Source of the DNA: an uncultured Steroidobacter sp.
GTDB taxonomy: Bacteria; Pseudomonadota; Gammaproteobacteria; Steroidobacterales; Steroidobacteraceae
DNA: 64,000 bases
Direction of reading: 5' to 3'
Assembly (NCBI GenBank): GCA_938008435.1
Contig: CALLKK010000001.1
Location: 62,001 to 126,000, forward strand
Shown: positions 9,004 through 18,093 of the stretch, piece by piece
Layout: the number at the start of each line of letters is the position of its first letter
How positions within the stretch are numbered: the first letter of the stretch is position 1
The notes under the pieces: generated by a model
Told to the model about the DNA's origin: nothing
The model's database searches: none
Seen by the model: only the letters and a program-made list of their open reading frames with translations
Program-made: the position numbers and the translations under genes

Positions 9004-9027
9004 GCACTTTCGCACGTACGAAAGTGC
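9004..9027 (+). terminator. Hairpin downstream of the ABM gene
   Basis: GCACTTTCG and CGAAAGTGC form a perfect 9-bp stem with a 6-nt loop 32 bp after the ABM stop. No T-run follows, so termination is likely but weaker than a canonical rho-independent site. Confidence 0.5.
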
Positions 9028-9047
9028 AGGCTAGGGAAGAGCACGTC

Positions 9048-9095
9048 CTACGGGCGACAGCAAGCGCTGCTCGGGCCGTAGCCTGTCGCCCGTAG
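9048..9095. repeat. 13-bp perfect inverted repeat enclosing a 7-bp-period repeat
   Basis: CTACGGGCGACAG (9048-9060) is repeated as its exact reverse complement at 9083-9095. The right half merges into a heptad array (GGGCCGT AGCCTGT CGCCCGT AGTC). It belongs to the dispersed 7-bp-period repeat family of this window. Confidence 0.7.
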
Positions 9096-9115
9096 TCACC
9101 AGGACGCTTGGTCGG

Positions 9116-9304
9116 TCAGCGCAAGCGCAGCGACTCCATCTTATCGAGCGTCTCGTCGTCGACCGTCTGCGCCATCGCGCCGGCGACGCTCTGCCACGCC
9201 CACATGCGGCGACGCTTTTCGTTCTCCGCGTGACTCGTCTCGAGGTCCGACAAACGCTGAGCCTCTTCGACAGTCATCAACCGCTCAGTAGGGTACCGGT
9301 TCAT
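9116..9304 (-). CDS. Small hypothetical protein
   Basis: 62 residues from ATG 9304, with GGAG about 9 nt upstream. It is charged and mostly helical (TVEEAQRLSDLETSHAENEKRRRMW then QTVDDETLDKMESLRLR). I recognise no family. Coding potential is supported only by the ribosome site and a protein-like composition unlike the Arg-rich shadows around it. Confidence 0.45.
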   Translation of the reverse strand: MNRYPTERLMTVEEAQRLSDLETSHAENEKRRRMWAWQSVAGAMAQTVDDETLDKMESLRLR

Positions 9305-9422
9305 GTCACACGCTCCAGATGCGCAACGCATCGTTCGTTGGAACCCAGTATTGGGCCGCGGCCATGGCTCATACATAAGCCAAACGCTGAATCTGGAACA
9401 CGGAAGGAAGTCACAGTTTGGG

Positions 9423-9563
9423 CGCTGGGGCTGTAGGCTCTAGAAGAAGAATGAGGCCCTCCGCCAGCGAAAACGCTGGTGCAGTGAAATCGCCGGTACT
9501 TCTACGAGCTCGTGCGTTCGCGCGCCTTCCTTGCAGAGCCCAGTGCCCGGAGTCCAGAGCCCG
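9423..9563. repeat. Two degenerate heptad-repeat patches
   Basis: At 9423-9446 and 9535-9563 the sequence repeats with 7-bp period (for example GCTGTAG GCTCTAG, and AGAGCCC AGTGCCC GGAGTCC AGAGCCC). They lie in the gene-free stretch 9305-9599, in which I see nothing else. Confidence 0.6.
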
Positions 9564-9599
9564 ACGTTACACTGTAAAAGAACCTCTGACTCATGAACG

Positions 9600-10451
9600 A
9601 TGGCGAAACGGGCGAACGGAAAAAGGCGGCGGCGGAACGGACGGGCGCGGAGCTCCTCGCGTCGGTGGCGAGGGTGGCCGAAGGCCGCGACGCGTAAACG
9701 TTGGTGGCGTTGGTTGGTGCACGCGCCGCTCAGCTTGCAAGCCTGTGTCGTCCTTGCAGCCGTCGTCGGCCTCTGGTTCGTCGTCAACGGTATCTACCAG
9801 GTCGTGCTCAAGCCGACGGAGCTCTTCTTCCCGGTGAGCGGCACGTTGTACAAGACGCCGAAGCAGACTTGGTCGTCGTATCAGCGCATCTTCCGCAAGC
9901 ACTCCACGGCGACGATTACGCCCGAATTCCTCGCCGCGCTCGCGCAGGTCGAAGGTTCGGGCAATCCGATCGTGCGCACCTACTGGCGTTGGTCGGCGAG
10001 CACCCATCCGTTCAAGATCTATCGTCCGGCGTCGAGCGCCGTCGGGATGTATCAGATCACGGACGGGACGTTCGCAGAAGCGCGCCGCTATTGCATCCAC
10101 GATCACGTCGTCGTCGAAGATGGGCCGTGGAACGACTTCCGCTCGTGCTGGTTCAACAGCCTCTACATGCGCGTGATCCCTTCGCATGCGGTGGAGATGA
10201 CTTCGGCGTACTTGGACCGGCGAGTCGCGCGGGCGCTTGCGCGCGCGGGAATCGTCAACGCGACGCTCAAACAAAAACAAGAGTTGGCGGCGGTGATTCA
10301 TCTCTGCGGCGCCGGCGCGGGTGAGCGCTATGCACGTCGGGGACTCACGCTCGCGCCGGGGCAGCGCTGCGGGGACCACGATGTCCGCGCGTACGTGCGC
10401 AAGGTGGCTAGGATGCAGGCCGTGTTCGAGCAGCTCGCGCGGAAGGGATGA
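9600..10451 (+). CDS. Membrane-anchored lytic-transglycosylase-like (SLT) protein
   Basis: 283 residues. A strongly basic cytoplasmic N-terminus (residues 1-40) is followed by one transmembrane helix (about 45-66) and a periplasmic SLT-like domain. The likely catalytic Glu is E118 in ALAQVEGSGNP, and the GMYQIT motif (SSAVGMYQITDGTF) matches the SLT core. Such enzymes cleave the MurNAc-GlcNAc bond in peptidoglycan. Two Cys-containing segments later (RSCWFN, HLCGAGAG) may form a disulfide. It is a single gene. Confidence 0.8.
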   Translation: MAKRANGKRRRRNGRARSSSRRWRGWPKAATRKRWWRWLVHAPLSLQACVVLAAVVGLWFVVNGIYQVVLKPTELFFPVSGTLYKTPKQTWSSYQRIFRKHSTATITPEFLAALAQVEGSGNPIVRTYWRWSASTHPFKIYRPASSAVGMYQITDGTFAEARRYCIHDHVVVEDGPWNDFRSCWFNSLYMRVIPSHAVEMTSAYLDRRVARALARAGIVNATLKQKQELAAVIHLCGAGAGERYARRGLTLAPGQRCGDHDVRAYVRKVARMQAVFEQLARKG

Positions 10452-10642
10452 GGGGAGCGTGCGCCACGACGCAGCCTCGCGAATGCGCACATAACGACGT
10501 CATCGATTGTCGCCGCAGTAGGTCCGGCGTCGGGCACCGCTGCGCGTGTGCCGCGTACCTATTTACCCCGCACGCGCCGGGACGCATCATGCCGGGGTCG
10601 ACCCATTCCTCGGGCGGTTTCGTTTAGGACGTGTTACGACAC

Positions 10643-12028
10643 ATGCTCAAGTCGCCGAGCCGTTGGTGGTTGCTCTTACTCGCCGCACTCGCGGCGGTAG
10701 GTTTTGCGGCGGACAAGCCGGTGCCATCGCAGGCCGCGGTCATGATCGAGATCCGCGATGCGATCGGTCCGGCGACGAGCGACTTTTTCGTCCGTTCGCT
10801 CGATGAGGCGAAAACGCGCGGTGCCCCGTTGTTCATCGTTCAGCTGGACACGCCGGGCGGGCTCGATTCGGCGATGCGCGACATGATCAAGGCAATTATC
10901 GCCTCGCCAGTGCCGGTCGTTATCTATGTGGCGCCATCCGGCGCGCGTGCCGCGAGCGCCGGCACGTACTTGCTCTATGCGAGCCACGTGGCGGCGATGG
11001 CTCCTGCAACGAATCTCGGCGCCGCCACGCCGGTGCAAATCGGCACGAGCCCCACGCCATCGGCGCCCGACCGCAAGCCCGATGCCAAGGAGGACGATTC
11101 CGGTGAGCAGACATCGGGGAGCGAAGCCGGCACGGCGATGGAGCGCAAGGCCATCAACGATTCGATTGCGTATATCCGTGGACTTGCCGAGCTGCGCGGA
11201 CGTAATGCCGAGTGGGCGGAGAGCGCGGTGCGCACGGCGGCGAGCTTGCCGGCGCGCGCGGCGCTCGAACAAAACGTCATCGATGTCGTCGCGGAGGACG
11301 TCGACGATCTATTGCGCCAGATCGACGGTCGCACGGTCAAAGTCAGCACCGGTGAGGTCCGCCTCGCGACGCAGTCGCTCGCGGTGGAGCGTATCGAGGT
11401 CGATTGGCGCACGCAGCTGCTCGCCGTCCTCACGAATCCGAACGTCGCCTATCTGCTCATGCTGATCGGCGTGTACGGCTTGCTGCTCGAAGGCTACAAC
11501 CCCGGGGCCATTCTGCCGGGCGTGATCGGCGGCATCTGTCTGCTGCTTGCGCTTTATGCGTTCCAGGTGCTCTCCGTCAACTACGCGGGTCTTGCATTGA
11601 TATTGCTCGGCGTTGCGCTCATTGTTGCCGAGGCATTCACGCCGAGCTTCGGTGCGCTCGGGCTCGGCGGCGTCATCGCCTTCGTGATCGGTTCGATCAT
11701 TCTCATGGACACTGACGTGCCGGGATTCCAAGTCGCGACGTCATTGATCGGCGGCATTGCAGCCGCTGCTGCGATCGTCATGCTGGTGATGGCGAGCTAC
11801 TTCGCGCGCTCGCGGCGCCGCCCGGTGGCAACCGGGGCCGAGCAACTGCTGACCGAACGCGTGGTCGCGTTGAGCGACTTCGAGCGCGAGGGACTCGTGC
11901 GCCTGCACGGGGAGATTTGGCAAGCCGTGGCGAGCGCGCCGGTGAAAGAGGGGCAGGTGCTCAGGGTGACCGGCGTCGACGGACTCGTGCTGCATGTCGC
12001 GCCGCTTGGGCAGAGCGGCGCGCAATGA
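10643..12028 (+). CDS. nfeD: NfeD-family membrane serine protease (ClpP-class)
   Basis: 461 residues from ATG 10643; the GTG at 10631 touches the only ribosome-like sequence, so the ATG is preferred. A signal/TM segment is followed by a ClpP-like protease domain (LDTPGGLDSAMRDM; nucleophile Ser in GARAASAGTYLL; Lys in the MERKAINDS region), four to five transmembrane helices (about residues 262-390) and a C-terminal OB-fold NfeD domain. NfeD proteases work with SPFH/slipin partners in membrane quality control. The slipin gene follows directly, matching the conserved operon. Confidence 0.92.
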   Translation: MLKSPSRWWLLLLAALAAVGFAADKPVPSQAAVMIEIRDAIGPATSDFFVRSLDEAKTRGAPLFIVQLDTPGGLDSAMRDMIKAIIASPVPVVIYVAPSGARAASAGTYLLYASHVAAMAPATNLGAATPVQIGTSPTPSAPDRKPDAKEDDSGEQTSGSEAGTAMERKAINDSIAYIRGLAELRGRNAEWAESAVRTAASLPARAALEQNVIDVVAEDVDDLLRQIDGRTVKVSTGEVRLATQSLAVERIEVDWRTQLLAVLTNPNVAYLLMLIGVYGLLLEGYNPGAILPGVIGGICLLLALYAFQVLSVNYAGLALILLGVALIVAEAFTPSFGALGLGGVIAFVIGSIILMDTDVPGFQVATSLIGGIAAAAAIVMLVMASYFARSRRRPVATGAEQLLTERVVALSDFEREGLVRLHGEIWQAVASAPVKEGQVLRVTGVDGLVLHVAPLGQSGAQ

Positions 12029-12119
12029 GGCGTCGCTGCACGGCGGAGCGATATCGACGCGCTACGTTGCTTGCTCAGGTTTCGATCCTGACGTTCAACT
12101 CCAACTTAGAGGGACCGCT

Positions 12120-12872
12120 ATGTCCTTGATCGTCGCTGGCGTCATTCTCTTGTTTATCTTGTTCTCGGCGATTCGGGTGATGAACGAATACGAGCGCGGC
12201 GTGACGTTCACCCTGGGTCGGTATACCGGGACCAAAGGGCCGGGGCTCATCATCGTGATCCCCTTCATTCAGCGCATCGTCAAGGTCGACTTGCGCACCA
12301 TCGTGCTCGATGTCCCCACGCAGGACGTCATCTCGCGCGACAACGTGTCCGTGAAGGTCAACGCCGTCGTGTACTTCCGCGTGGTGGATCCGGCTCGTGC
12401 GATTATCCAGGTGGCGAGCCCGTTCGAAGCGACGAGCCAGCTCGCGCAGACCACCTTGCGTTCGGTGCTCGGTCAGCACGAGCTCGATGAAATGCTCTCG
12501 CAGCGCGAGAAGCTCAACGTCGACATTCAGCGCATTCTCGATCAGTCGACCGATGCTTGGGGCATCAAGGTGTCGAATGTCGAGATCAAGCACGTCGATC
12601 TCGACGAGACGATGATTCGCGCCATGGCGAAGCAGGCCGAAGCGGAGCGGACGCGGCGCGCCAAGGTCATTCACGCCGAGGGCGAGAAGCAGGCGGCGGC
12701 CATGCTGGTCGAAGCGGCTCAGGCCCTTGCCGCCGATCCGCGCGCGATGCAGCTACGCTACTTGCAGACGCTGGCGGATATCTCGTCCGAGAAGAGCTCG
12801 ACGATCGTTTTCCCGCTGCCGATGGATCTCATCGGTCCGCTGCTGGGCAAGACCGACCGCAACGTCAGCTGA
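12120..12872 (+). CDS. Slipin (SPFH/stomatin-like protein)
   Basis: 250 residues from ATG 12120, with AGAGGGA upstream; the earlier start at 11994 overlaps nfeD and is rejected. One N-terminal membrane helix is followed by the SPFH/band-7 domain (VNAVVYFRVVDPARAI, QTTLRSVLGQHELDEML) and a coiled-coil C-terminal region ending PLPMDLIGPLLG. Slipins oligomerise on membranes and partner with NfeD proteases, encoded immediately upstream. Confidence 0.95.
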   Translation: MSLIVAGVILLFILFSAIRVMNEYERGVTFTLGRYTGTKGPGLIIVIPFIQRIVKVDLRTIVLDVPTQDVISRDNVSVKVNAVVYFRVVDPARAIIQVASPFEATSQLAQTTLRSVLGQHELDEMLSQREKLNVDIQRILDQSTDAWGIKVSNVEIKHVDLDETMIRAMAKQAEAERTRRAKVIHAEGEKQAAAMLVEAAQALAADPRAMQLRYLQTLADISSEKSSTIVFPLPMDLIGPLLGKTDRNVS

Positions 12873-12886
12873 ACGCGCGTGTGAGG

Positions 12887-12956
12887 TGCGTCACAGCGGG
12901 GACGATTGGCCGGCGGGCACGATTTCCAATCGTGCCCCCGATCAATCTGTGACGCA
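12887..12956. repeat. Nested inverted repeats between slipin and chemoreceptor genes
   Basis: An outer perfect 10-bp dyad (TGCGTCACAG at 12887-12896, CTGTGACGCA at 12947-12956) encloses an inner perfect 10-bp stem with a 3-nt loop (GGGCACGATT 12915-12924, AATCGTGCCC 12928-12937). No T-run follows. It could end slipin transcription or serve as an operator for the receptor gene. Confidence 0.6.
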
Positions 12957-13097
12957 GCTCTCGCGGACGACGCGCACCGTCGTCTCTGCGCGCAGGCATT
13001 CGTAGAAGTACGGTCGGAATTCAGGGAGATCCTGACTCCAGCCTACGCAAAATCGGCCGATAGAGGGGGCGTAGATCGAATTCCTATAACGAACATC

Positions 13098-14741
13098 ATG
13101 CAACTTCGTCCCACGACCGATCGCGAATACGTCCTCAACGACAACGACGTCATCATCACGTACACGGACCCGACGAGTCGCATTACTTACGCAAACCCGG
13201 CCTTCCTGCGTGCGAGCGGTTACGAGCTCGAGGAAGTTCTGGGCGCTCCGCAGAACATCATCCGGCACCCGGACATGCCGCGCGAGGTCTTCGCCGATCT
13301 ATGGGCGACGATCCAAAGCGGTCGTCCGTGGTCGGGCGTGGTCAAGAACCGGCGGAAGGACGGGGGGTTCTATTGGGTACACGCCAACATCACGCCGATC
13401 ATCCAAGCCGGCACGATCACCGGCTACATGTCCGTGCGCGTCAAGCCGACGGCCGAGGAGATTCGCGAAGCGGACCGGCTCTATCGTGAGATGCGCGCCG
13501 GCAATCGTTCGATCCGCTTCCATCGCGGCGTGCTCGTGCGCTCCGGCTTCGGGCGTGTCGCACAGATCGCTTCGCAGCTGGGGCTCGGGCCCGGCACGGC
13601 GATTTTCGTCGGTGCGATGGCGGCAATCTTGGCCACCATCGGCCTGACGGGGCTCTTCGCGGAGTCGCTTGAGGGCAATGCGCTGCGGATTCTGTCGTTC
13701 CTTGCGCTGATCGGGGCGCTGATCGGCATTTCGAACATCATATATGTACGCACGCGCGTGCTGCTGCCCATGCGCAACCTGGCCACCGCGGCGCTCAAGC
13801 TCGTGGCCGGCGACATGACCGCACGCTTCGAAGCGCGCGGCGACAAAGAGCTGCGCGAGCTCGCCATCATGCTCGATCACCTCGGCACCAAGTTCACCGG
13901 CGTGCTCAAGGACTCGCTCGATGCGGCGAGCGCCATGCGCGCCAACGTGAGTGCGATCGTCGAAGCGAACATGCAGCTGGCCGACCGCACGAACGAACAT
14001 GCAGCCAATCTCGAGGAGACGGCGGCGTCGATCGAAGAGCTGACGAGCGCGGTGACGCGCAATGCCGACAACGCCCTCGAAGCCAATCGTCTGGCGAGCG
14101 GTTCGGCGCAGGTCACCGTGGAGGCGGGCAGCGTCGTTGCCGACTTGGCGCAGACGATGGTCAGCATCCGCGATGCCTCCAAGCGCATTGCGGACATCGT
14201 CGGCATCATCGACGGTATCGCCTTCCAGACGAATCTGCTGGCGCTCAACGCGGCGGTCGAAGCCGCGCGTGCCGGCGAGCTCGGTCGGGGCTTTGCCGTG
14301 GTGGCGCAGGAAGTCCGCCACCTGGCGCAACGTTCGGCCGCATCCTCGAAGGACATTCGCGATCTCATCGGGGAGTCGATCGCGCGGATGGACCGCGGCG
14401 CCGAGCTTGCGGTGCAGGCCGAGCAGCGTATGAACGAGGCGATCGCCTCGGTGCGCAAGGTGAGCGATATCATCGCCGAGATCGAGTCCTCGAGCCGTGA
14501 GCAGCATGCCGGCATCGAGCAGATCAACCGCGCCGTCGGCAAGATGGACGAGATCACCCAGCAGGATGCCAGCATGGCGCAGGAGATCCGCGACGCCACC
14601 CAGCGCCTCGAGGCGCAGTCCGCCCAGGTCGTACAGGCGGTGTCGGCGTTCTGGCTGCGCGCATCCCAGACGCAGGCAATCGCCAAGCCGACCGTGGCGG
14701 TGTCGAGCTACGTCGTAGAGTCCCACCGTCGGGCGGCGTAA
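13098..14741 (+). CDS. PAS-domain methyl-accepting chemotaxis protein (Aer-like)
   Basis: 547 residues from ATG 13098. Residues about 10-125 form a PAS domain of the Aer type (DVIITYTDPTSRITYANPAF...NIIRHPDMPREVFADLW), often FAD-binding and used for redox or oxygen sensing. Two membrane helices follow (about 175-220), then a HAMP-like segment and a long MA signalling coiled coil with the hairpin tip QTNLLALNAAVEAARAGE. No C-terminal CheR-binding pentapeptide is evident. No che genes are nearby, so it is an orphan receptor. Confidence 0.93.
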   Translation: MQLRPTTDREYVLNDNDVIITYTDPTSRITYANPAFLRASGYELEEVLGAPQNIIRHPDMPREVFADLWATIQSGRPWSGVVKNRRKDGGFYWVHANITPIIQAGTITGYMSVRVKPTAEEIREADRLYREMRAGNRSIRFHRGVLVRSGFGRVAQIASQLGLGPGTAIFVGAMAAILATIGLTGLFAESLEGNALRILSFLALIGALIGISNIIYVRTRVLLPMRNLATAALKLVAGDMTARFEARGDKELRELAIMLDHLGTKFTGVLKDSLDAASAMRANVSAIVEANMQLADRTNEHAANLEETAASIEELTSAVTRNADNALEANRLASGSAQVTVEAGSVVADLAQTMVSIRDASKRIADIVGIIDGIAFQTNLLALNAAVEAARAGELGRGFAVVAQEVRHLAQRSAASSKDIRDLIGESIARMDRGAELAVQAEQRMNEAIASVRKVSDIIAEIESSSREQHAGIEQINRAVGKMDEITQQDASMAQEIRDATQRLEAQSAQVVQAVSAFWLRASQTQAIAKPTVAVSSYVVESHRRAA

Positions 14742-14771
14742 GCGGCCGCCTGCGGCGCACGATCCGTCGAA

Positions 14772-14804
14772 GGCGTCCCGCAGCCGGGACGCCGTCTCTT
14801 TTCC
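14772..14804 (+). terminator. Rho-independent terminator after the chemoreceptor gene
   Basis: GGCGTCCCG and CGGGACGCC form a 9-bp stem with a 4-nt loop, followed by a T-rich tail (GTCTCTTTT). Confidence 0.8.
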
Positions 14805-15035
14805 GTTCTTGCCCACCGATCATTCGCGCAGGCTGCGAATGTGATGCGCAACGCGTTTGCGCCCGCTATCATCTTTCAGCGCCTTGACGCTCGCCTCGAA
14901 TGGGCGAGGTGAGACGCGGCTCGCCTATGCGGTGCACGATCACCGGGGGACTCTCTAGCGCGCAACGACAAACAACAATCGCTCGCGTAGCCGCTCGTGC
15001 TTGCAGGCGTTCTTCGATGGGATCAACGGGTATGA

Positions 15036-15114
15036 GAAGCGGACATCGGATGGCAACACTCTGGCATGAGCGCCTTGCCGCGCATGGCAGCGCTCAGGCA
15101 CGCGTGTCCGCTTC
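15036..15114 (+). promoter_or_regulatory. Structured leader RNA candidate upstream of the mrp operon
   Basis: GAAGCGGACA (15036-15045) and TGTCCGCTTC (15105-15114) form a perfect 10-bp closing stem. Inside it, TGAGCGC (15067-15073) pairs with GCGCTCA (15090-15096), and after a 2-nt bulge TGCC (15076-15079) pairs with GGCA (15086-15089) around a 6-nt loop. The element ends 43 nt before the mrpA start codon. A pair of nested stems with a conserved-looking bulge resembles a cis-regulatory RNA. No known riboswitch family is recognised. The rest of the stretch 14805-15156 shows nothing else I can support. Confidence 0.5.
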
Positions 15115-15156
15115 CCATGCCGAGCTCACCGGCGTTCTGCGACGGAGCGATGCGCG

Positions 15157-18093
15157 ATGTCGCTCCTCCTGATCGTCGTATTACCGTTCTTCGGCAGCCT
15201 GGCGGCTGCATTCCTGCCTTCCAACGCCCGTAACGCCGAGGCGTGGCTGGCCGGTATCGTCGCCGTCACCTGCTCGGTGCTCGTCGCCGATTTGTATCCC
15301 GAGATCGCGCGCGGCGAGGTGCTGCGCGTCGTCATTCCGTGGCTGCCGCAATACGGCCTCGACTTCTACCTGCGTATGGACGGCTACGCCTGGCTGTTCG
15401 CCATGCTCGTGACGTTCATGGGCGCGCTCGTCGTCCTCTATGCCCGCTATTACATGTCGGCAGCCGATCCGGTGCCGCGCTTCTTCTCGTTCCTGCTCGC
15501 CTTCATGGGCGCCATGGTCGGCATGGTGCTGTCGGGCAACTTGATCCAGCTCGTGGTCTTCTGGGAGCTGACCAGCCTGACCTCGTTCATGCTGATCGCA
15601 TACTGGTACCACCTGAGCGAGGCGCGGGACGGCGCTCGAACGGCGCTCACGGTGACGGCGCTCGGCGGGTTGTGCCTGCTCGGCGGCGTGCTCTTGATCG
15701 GCGAGATCGCGGGCGGGTACGACCTCGACGAGGTGCTGGGAGCAGGCGATGCGATCCGCGCGCATCCTTGGTATCCGGCCGTGCTCGTTCTCGTCCTGCT
15801 CGGCGCGCTCACCAAGAGCGCGCAGTTCCCGTTCCATTTCTGGTTGCCGCACGCCATGGCGGCGCCGACACCGGTGTCGGCCTACCTGCACTCGGCCACG
15901 ATGGTGAAGGCGGGCGTCTTCCTGCTCGCCCGTCTATGGCCGACGCTCGCCGGGACGGATCTGTGGTTCTGGATCGTCAGCTTGGCCGGCTTGGCGACGC
16001 TGCTCTTGGGTGCGTTCTCGGCGATTTTCCAGCGCGACATGAAGGGCGTGCTCGCCTATTCGACGATCAGCCATCTCGGGCTGGTGACGTTGCTGCTCGG
16101 CATGAACAGCCGCGTCGCGCTCGTCGCGGCGGTGTTCCACATGATGAATCACGCGACGTTCAAGGCATCGCTGTTCATGGCAGCCGGCATCGTCGATCAC
16201 GGGACCGGCACGCGCGATCTGCGGCGCTTGAGCGGCCTTGCGCGGGCGATGCCGATTACCGCCACATTGGCGACGGTTGCCGCCGCGGCAATGGCGGGCG
16301 TGCCGCTGCTCAACGGCTTCCTGTCGAAAGAGATGTTCTTCGCCGAGACGGTCTTCGCCGGTGAGCAGCCGATCGTGCGCATTGCGCTGCCGGCGCTGGC
16401 GACGCTCGCGGGCATGTTCAGCGTCGCGTATTCGCTGCGGCTCATTCATCAGGTGTTCTTCGGTCCACCGGCGCAGGATCTGCCGCGCACGCCGCATGAG
16501 CCGACGCGCGGCATGCTCTTGCCGAGCGCGTTGCTCGTGCTCGCATGCTTGCTGGTCGGCATGCTGCCAGGGCGCACCGTCGGGCCGTTCCTCGCGACGG
16601 CGACGCACGCGATTTTGGGCGATGACATGCCCGAGTACAGCTTGGCCGTCTGGCATGGTTTCACGCTGCCGCTGTTCATGAGCGTGCTCGCGCTGGTCGG
16701 CGGCTGCGTGTTCTATCTGCTTCTTTATCTGCACCGACGCCGCGCGCACGGCAGGACGCCGTTGATCTCGCGCTTCGACGGTCGGCGCACCTTCGATGTG
16801 CTGGTCGTGCGTCTGATTCGCGTCGCCGGATTCGTTCAGCGGCTGATTTCCTCGCGTCGCCTGCAACCGCAGCTGGTGCTCATCGTGGTCATTACGATCG
16901 TGGCCGCCGCGTTCGCGGGCGGTAGCGGCAGTGTCGCGCCCGGGACGCGCGAGATTTCTGCCATCGATCCGACGTTCGCGCTGCTCTGGGCGGTGGGCGC
17001 CGCCTGCGCGCTCGGAGCGGCGCTGCAGGCCAAGTATCACCGGCTGGCGGCGCTCATCATGGTGGGCGGCACCGGTCTCATCACGTGCCTGACCTTTGCG
17101 TGGTTCTCGGCGCCCGATCTTGCGCTCACGCAGATCACGGTCGAGGTGGTCACGGCCGTCTTGATCCTGCTCGGTCTGCGCTGGCTGCCGCGGCGTATTG
17201 AAATGGACGATCCGCGTCGACGCACCTTGCGCGCCCGGGCGCGGCGCGTACGCGATGCGATCATCGCGGTCGCGGTGGGCCTCGGCATGGCAGGGCTCGT
17301 GTTCGCCGTGCTCACGCGGCCGCGCATGCTCGATCTGTCGCAGTTCTTCGTCGAGCACTCGCTGCCGCAGGCGGGCGGCGGCAACGTGGTCAACGTGATC
17401 CTCGTCGACTTCCGTGCCTTCGATACGTTCGGCGAGATCACCGTGGTCGGCATCGTCGCGCTCACGGTGTTCGCCCTGCTGCGTCGTTTCCGTCCGGCGG
17501 TCGAAAGCGTCGAGCTGCCGAGGGCGCAGCGCGAAGATGCTGAACGGCGCGGCTCGCTGACGGTCGATCCGAACGAATTGCTGCCGTCCGGCTACATGAT
17601 GGTGCCGGCGGTGCTCGTGCGACTGCTGCTGCCGATGGCAGGCCTCGTGTCGCTCTTCTTCCTGCTGCGCGGCCACAACTTGCCGGGCGGCGGGTTCATC
17701 GGCGGCCTCGTGCTCGCGACCGCCGTCATCGTGCAATACATGGTGGGCGGTGCGCTGTGGGTGGAGGCGCGCACGCGCTTGCAGCCGATGTTCTGGATCT
17801 CGGTGGGCTTGCTGCTCGCCGGCACGGCGGGCATGGCCGCATGGTTTGCCGGACGTACCTTCCTCACGAGTTTCTCTTACGAGCTGCATCTGCCGCTGAT
17901 CGGCGAGGTGCATTTGTCGTCGACATTGTGGTTCGACATCGGCGTTTACATGCTCGTCGTCGGTGCGACGGTGCTCATGCTCGTCGCGCTTGCGCACCAA
18001 TCGCTGCGTAGCTATCGCCGGCCGACGGGCGCTCATGCAAGCGGGGTGCGGGTCGATTCGGCGGCGGACGTCGCAACGGAGGTCGACCGCTGA
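15157..18093 (+). CDS. mrpA: Mrp Na+(K+)/H+ antiporter subunit A fused to subunit B
   Basis: 978 residues. The N-terminal about 500 residues are the NuoL/MrpA-type proton-channel domain (LVVFWELTSLTSFMLIAYWY, KSAQFPFHFWLPHAMAAPTPVSAYLHSATMVKAG, read in parts). The middle carries the MrpA-specific extension, and residues about 800-940 form an MnhB/MrpB domain (RGHNLPGGGFIGGLVLATAVI). This is the fused PhaAB layout known from some proteobacteria. It is the first gene of mrpA(B)CDEFG, and its stop overlaps the mrpC start. The complex expels Na+ or K+ in exchange for protons at alkaline pH or high salt. Confidence 0.95.
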   Translation: MSLLLIVVLPFFGSLAAAFLPSNARNAEAWLAGIVAVTCSVLVADLYPEIARGEVLRVVIPWLPQYGLDFYLRMDGYAWLFAMLVTFMGALVVLYARYYMSAADPVPRFFSFLLAFMGAMVGMVLSGNLIQLVVFWELTSLTSFMLIAYWYHLSEARDGARTALTVTALGGLCLLGGVLLIGEIAGGYDLDEVLGAGDAIRAHPWYPAVLVLVLLGALTKSAQFPFHFWLPHAMAAPTPVSAYLHSATMVKAGVFLLARLWPTLAGTDLWFWIVSLAGLATLLLGAFSAIFQRDMKGVLAYSTISHLGLVTLLLGMNSRVALVAAVFHMMNHATFKASLFMAAGIVDHGTGTRDLRRLSGLARAMPITATLATVAAAAMAGVPLLNGFLSKEMFFAETVFAGEQPIVRIALPALATLAGMFSVAYSLRLIHQVFFGPPAQDLPRTPHEPTRGMLLPSALLVLACLLVGMLPGRTVGPFLATATHAILGDDMPEYSLAVWHGFTLPLFMSVLALVGGCVFYLLLYLHRRRAHGRTPLISRFDGRRTFDVLVVRLIRVAGFVQRLISSRRLQPQLVLIVVITIVAAAFAGGSGSVAPGTREISAIDPTFALLWAVGAACALGAALQAKYHRLAALIMVGGTGLITCLTFAWFSAPDLALTQITVEVVTAVLILLGLRWLPRRIEMDDPRRRTLRARARRVRDAIIAVAVGLGMAGLVFAVLTRPRMLDLSQFFVEHSLPQAGGGNVVNVILVDFRAFDTFGEITVVGIVALTVFALLRRFRPAVESVELPRAQREDAERRGSLTVDPNELLPSGYMMVPAVLVRLLLPMAGLVSLFFLLRGHNLPGGGFIGGLVLATAVIVQYMVGGALWVEARTRLQPMFWISVGLLLAGTAGMAAWFAGRTFLTSFSYELHLPLIGEVHLSSTLWFDIGVYMLVVGATVLMLVALAHQSLRSYRRPTGAHASGVRVDSAADVATEVDR

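Noticed and set aside
15061..15078. A TGGCATG...TTGCC sequence resembling a sigma-54 promoter before mrpA
   Set aside because: The gap between the -24 and -12 elements is two bases too long, and the sequence is part of the proposed leader stem.
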